The notes beneath the pieces are model-generated. The model did not search any database, had not been told where the DNA came from, and was given only the letters and a program-made list of their open reading frames with translations. Both the position numbers and the translations under genes were made by a program. A DNA stretch of 64,000 nt from Glossina fuscipes. Taxonomy: Eukaryota > Arthropoda > Insecta > Diptera > Glossinidae. Numbering within the stretch: position 1 is the first letter of the stretch; every line of letters begins with the position of its first letter. The DNA is taken from assembly GCF_014805625.2 (NCBI RefSeq), contig NW_023998433.1, positions 1,659,297 to 1,723,296 on the forward strand, given 5' to 3'. Of this stretch, positions 60,595 through 64,000 are shown piece by piece.

Positions 60595-62054
60595 ATTATC
60601 ATCCTGTGAGAAAATATGGTGTTAACAACATATTTGCTTGTTTTTATACTCATCACCTACAGACCAAGGGTATAGTAAATATCCCATTCATTATGTTCAT
60701 AGTTCTTATTATTATATATATATATATAATATTTTATATTAATACACACATACGTACCACATACGATTGATCAGCACAAAATTCTTATTTGCCTTAGAAT
60801 CTCAGTTGCTGTGCATTCTGATTTCTGAATTCGATGTATATTTACTCAAGTATGGAATCAAAGAGAATCGACTTACAAAAGTTAAAAAGCAGATGAAATT
60901 GAAATTTGTGGCACTTAATATGTTATTTAAAAATTTCGCTGCTAAAGTAAATCTTCTTCTTCCTACTAAATTTTTGCATCAGTAGATGCTATTATTTGTA
61001 GCATGTTTTTTACTACAATACCGTCAAACATTCCTGCAATTAAATCGCTAAGAGAGACTATAGTCATTGTCGGGCAACTTTTGCATACCCATCAACACAG
61101 CTTACGTATTAATTGTGACAACATGGCCAAGTTAAGATGTTCGTACGAATCTTAAACCCAAAATCATATATAGTTCATGGGTTAATTTGTGGTAGCAATA
61201 CAAGCATGTTTTACAACAATTTTAATGGCTTCGATCTGATTAAATCTAGACACAAATGGCACGACCCATAGTAGCCTTAAATAAGTTAATTGTAATTAAT
61301 GAAGCACATACTTTGAAAAGTCTCTCGGACTGCTACTTAAGGGAATGAGAAAATTGCTATATTTTTTATCGTCGACGTACTAGTAAATAAGTTATTTATA
61401 TTTGTCTCCTTTAGGGATATATAAAAATTGAAATATTTATAAGTCTATATATGTATACATGTATATTTAAAACAATCTATCAAAAAATATCCATCCATAG
61501 ATTGGTTTATATAGTTACTACTAGTTGATCCTTACGAGAAGCTCTCAAAAAAATAGATGTTTCATGAGGTTGTAAGTTACTTTGAATATAAGATCCTTTT
61601 CTATGTTCACTTTTTTCAAAATTACTTTGCAGCTGTCCATTATTGCTTGCCCGATTGGAGTAAGATCGCTATCGGCGAAAATCGGATCAAAGGTATTGAG
61701 TAATAAATTTCATCTTTCTATTTTATTTAATAGGCCTTTGAAGGTCCCAACAAAATAATAATAGACGAGTCTGAAGTTTATGTCGCTAGAGAATACAAAA
61801 TTTATGATATTTTTTTCTTTGCAAATTTCTGGGTGTTGGGAAGTGATAAATAAATAATTTGAATTTTTTTTGTATTCTTTGCCTTCCACGCACATATTTA
61901 CAAAAAATTTTGTTCGACATTTGGTATCTAAGCGGTAGGTGTGTAAAATTCGTCATGAAGCTAATGTAAGTTTCGCTTTCTTTGGTCTTCGTTATGTCAT
62001 TTGATACCTTCGCATCGGTCAGCAGCGAGCTTTACAGACCCTATCAGTGTCGAG
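60593..62054. other. AT-rich spacer, no gene
   Basis: No gene recognised. A short (TA)n tract lies near 60712-60728. Open frames of 60-80 codons lack motifs. Confidence 0.45.
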
Positions 62055-62250
62055 AGATCTAAATCGATCTAAGCATGTCATATTCCGTTCGTCTGTCCTT
62101 CCCTCCACCTTTGTAACATTCTCCTAATCGGCGGCAGATCTGACAAAAATGTTGGAAATTCTTACACGAAAGCTGGTACGACAATTGGCTTACATTGGCG
62201 AAAGAACACGCCCACAATGCTAAACAAAATGAGCTTCCTGCTTTCAAAAA
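62055..62250 (-). repeat. Family A dispersed repeat, copy 8 (fragment)
   Basis: Reverse-oriented: plus strand reads AAATCGATCTAAGCATGTCA, TTCCGTTCGTCTGTCC, AATGTTGGAAATTCTTACAC and GAAAGCTGGTACGAC, matching the complement of the copy near 42050-42200 and the copy at 7970-8110. Confidence 0.65.
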
Positions 62251-62679
62251 TTAAATTTATTTGCCACGCGCACTCAACGTTATAAAATTTCGAAATTTAA
62301 TTTATTTCTTTTTCAAGGTACCGGCAGTGGCTATAAAAGAGTTGACCACAGTCGTATATAACTTTCTTATTCTTTCTTTTTCTTTCTTTGTTTCACTGAA
62401 TTTTTATGAGAATATGAATTTTATTTGCCATTTTTATAGGTCGGCAGAGCATCTGGGTTATGTCTGCTTTTAAAGTTAAAAACAAAGCCTATTATCTGGA
62501 AGGCGGGAAAACGGTTAAGTCGTAAGTACTCTGTGTGTCTATTGTAAAATTTTCGATGTTGTTGGCATAATATTGCCCACATTGGCAATTTTATTTTTTA
62601 TTATTTCTTTGCTCTTTTAATTCTTTTTCCATGTCAACAACATTCGTCGGAACTTTTTCACAATTCTTTCCAGATTTTC
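62251..62679. other. Spacer, no gene
   Basis: Nothing assignable between the family A fragment and the LINE copy. Confidence 0.4.
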
Positions 62680-64000
62680 AGAAAGGACCCCTTGAATCGC
62701 TCTGATGGTGATAATTTAATGGTCGTCTCTGCTGCAATCTCATTCTATTCAATTGAGTTTGTTATTCCTTCGGGGCAAAATTGCCAATAAACAGTTATAC
62801 GTAACTTGCTCCTATATCCCCCCAAACGCGGATAACTCTACTGCTAACTAACTGCTACTAACTGCTCTCATTTTTGATATGGCCGAAAAGTCTAAATCTA
62901 CTGATATAGATATGGCGTTGGGCAACTTCAATTTACCACAAGCCACTTGACTTTATAGATATAGATAATTGCCGTGGTTTAATAAGGCAATTAAATATTT
63001 TAAAAATAGGAAAAACAAACTTTTTCAAAAATTCGTCAAAAGTGGTTCTGCTTATGACTGTTTTGCCTATTCCGCATCAAGCCATAGACTTAATTAATAT
63101 TATTGCAGACGCCTTCAGTCGATAAAATACTCACTGTTTGTAAATCCTAGATTTTTTTTTTTATTTTTCCAAAATCCCTCACATATTTCTTTCAATGGCT
63201 CTGAGTTCTCTGATGGTATTAAAATCTTTAATTTCTTTGCTGAATACTTCCGACTTTTCTGAAATTTTTCAGCGGCTAATTCTGATTCAACTGACATCAG
63301 CTATCCGTACCCGATATCTAGCTCGGTTTTGATTCCTAACTTGCTCATTTCAGAAAATGATGTTTTAGATGATTTAAGGTCTCTAAAATATAGTTCGACG
63401 CCTGGAACTGATGGGATGCCACCATGTATACTTAAAATATGCTCTTTCGAGCTATGTGCTGTTATTTCAGTGATATTTACTCAGTCCTTGAAATTAGGTA
63501 TTTTCTCTTTGTGCTGAAAGAGTAGTTTCCTTATTCCAATTTACAAATGTGGAAATAAACATTAGGCTGAGAACTGTAGGAGCATCGCCAAAGTTAGTGT
63601 TCTTATATTTCTCCGCTCCAGCGTGGCTTTCGGAAAGATAGATCTACTGTCACGAATCTCTTAGAGTTTACCTGCCATATTTTCAAGGCTTTTTCTAGTG
63701 ACCTTTGCATGGACGTCGTATAGACTGATTTTAGTTAAGCGCTTCACTTAGTTAACCACAATTTATTGATCTTCAAACTCTATACCTCTGGCTTCTCTTT
63801 CTGTTTAGTGAAATGGATAAGCTCTTATCTTCATAACAGATCATTCAAGCCATTGGGAATTTGGGTCGGAACCCGCTTATCTCTTTGCCTCCTTATGGAA
63901 ATAGATTGCTTGTGTTATCCTTACAGTCACTTGAAAACCATAGATTTATACTTGGTGTCTCCTTCTTAATTAAGTTAATTAATGGTAATATCGTTTCGTC
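62680..64000 (+). mobile_element. Jockey-clade LINE relic, copy 3 (runs off window)
   Basis: Plus-strand pieces in order: endonuclease QLYVTCSYIPPNADNST (about 62790) and DMALGNFNLPQA (about 62910), linker WFNKAIKYFKNRKNKLFQKF (about 62975), VLIPNLLISENDVLDDLRSL and STPGTDGMPPCILKI (63325-63440), SFLIPIYKCGNK (about 63530), RGFRKDRST (about 63630), LVNHNLLIFKLYTSGFSFCL and NRSFK (63745-63850), then a jump to PLGIWVGTRLSLCLLM (63852 on). Relative to copy 1, the stretch carrying RVPFNF, SGVPQGS and the catalytic motif is deleted at the jump. Stops and frameshifts make it inactive. Confidence 0.83.

Noticed and set aside
1..64000. tRNA or rRNA genes, viral insertions, bacterial-type operons
   Set aside because: I looked for T-loop-like GGTTCGAATCC motifs with matching arms, conserved rRNA blocks and dense short-spaced same-strand frames and found none I could support.

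Overview
The window looks like nuclear DNA from a higher dipteran fly (Brachycera, possibly a calyptrate such as a tsetse or muscid; the genus is not proven). The evidence is strong A+T richness, short GT-AG introns of 60-160 bp, a fly-type brachyenteron/Brachyury T-box gene, fly-type cationic amino-acid transporters, and dense relics of mariner, pogo-like and jockey-clade elements.

Layout. 1-3008: a mariner relic cut by the window edge, then AT-rich upstream sequence. 3009-5709 (+): five introns and six coding exons of the byn/Brachyury orthologue; its first exon and initiator were not found. 5710-9190: convergent intergenic DNA. 9191-13053 (-): a seven-exon CAT-type amino-acid transporter with a cytosolic tail of about 465 residues. 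13054-25219: about 12 kb of relics (mariner, LINE, short repeat families, a 51-bp minisatellite). 25220-27599 (-): a second, standard-length CAT transporter in four exons. 27600-53389: a long gene-poor stretch holding an antisense LINE, a fragment of PEX19, a pogo-like element that keeps only its DNA-binding domain, a 10-N gap and many copies of short repeat families. 53390-53926 (-): an intact single-exon secreted-protein gene with a textbook TATA box and initiator. 54035-64000: simple repeats, more repeat-family copies and a third LINE copy running off the end.

Working relations. byn encodes a nuclear T-box factor (hindgut and posterior mesoderm in flies). The two transporters are tandem paralogues on the opposite strand, and all nine of their introns are phase 1. 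I see no operon-like coupling or host-defence cluster. The most unusual items are the DNA-binding-only pogo-like element with almost perfect terminal inverted repeats, the PEX19 fragment, the long-tailed transporter, and two or three unassigned coding-like stretches in the gene-poor region. All exon models come from reading splice sites and frame by eye, with no transcript or database support.
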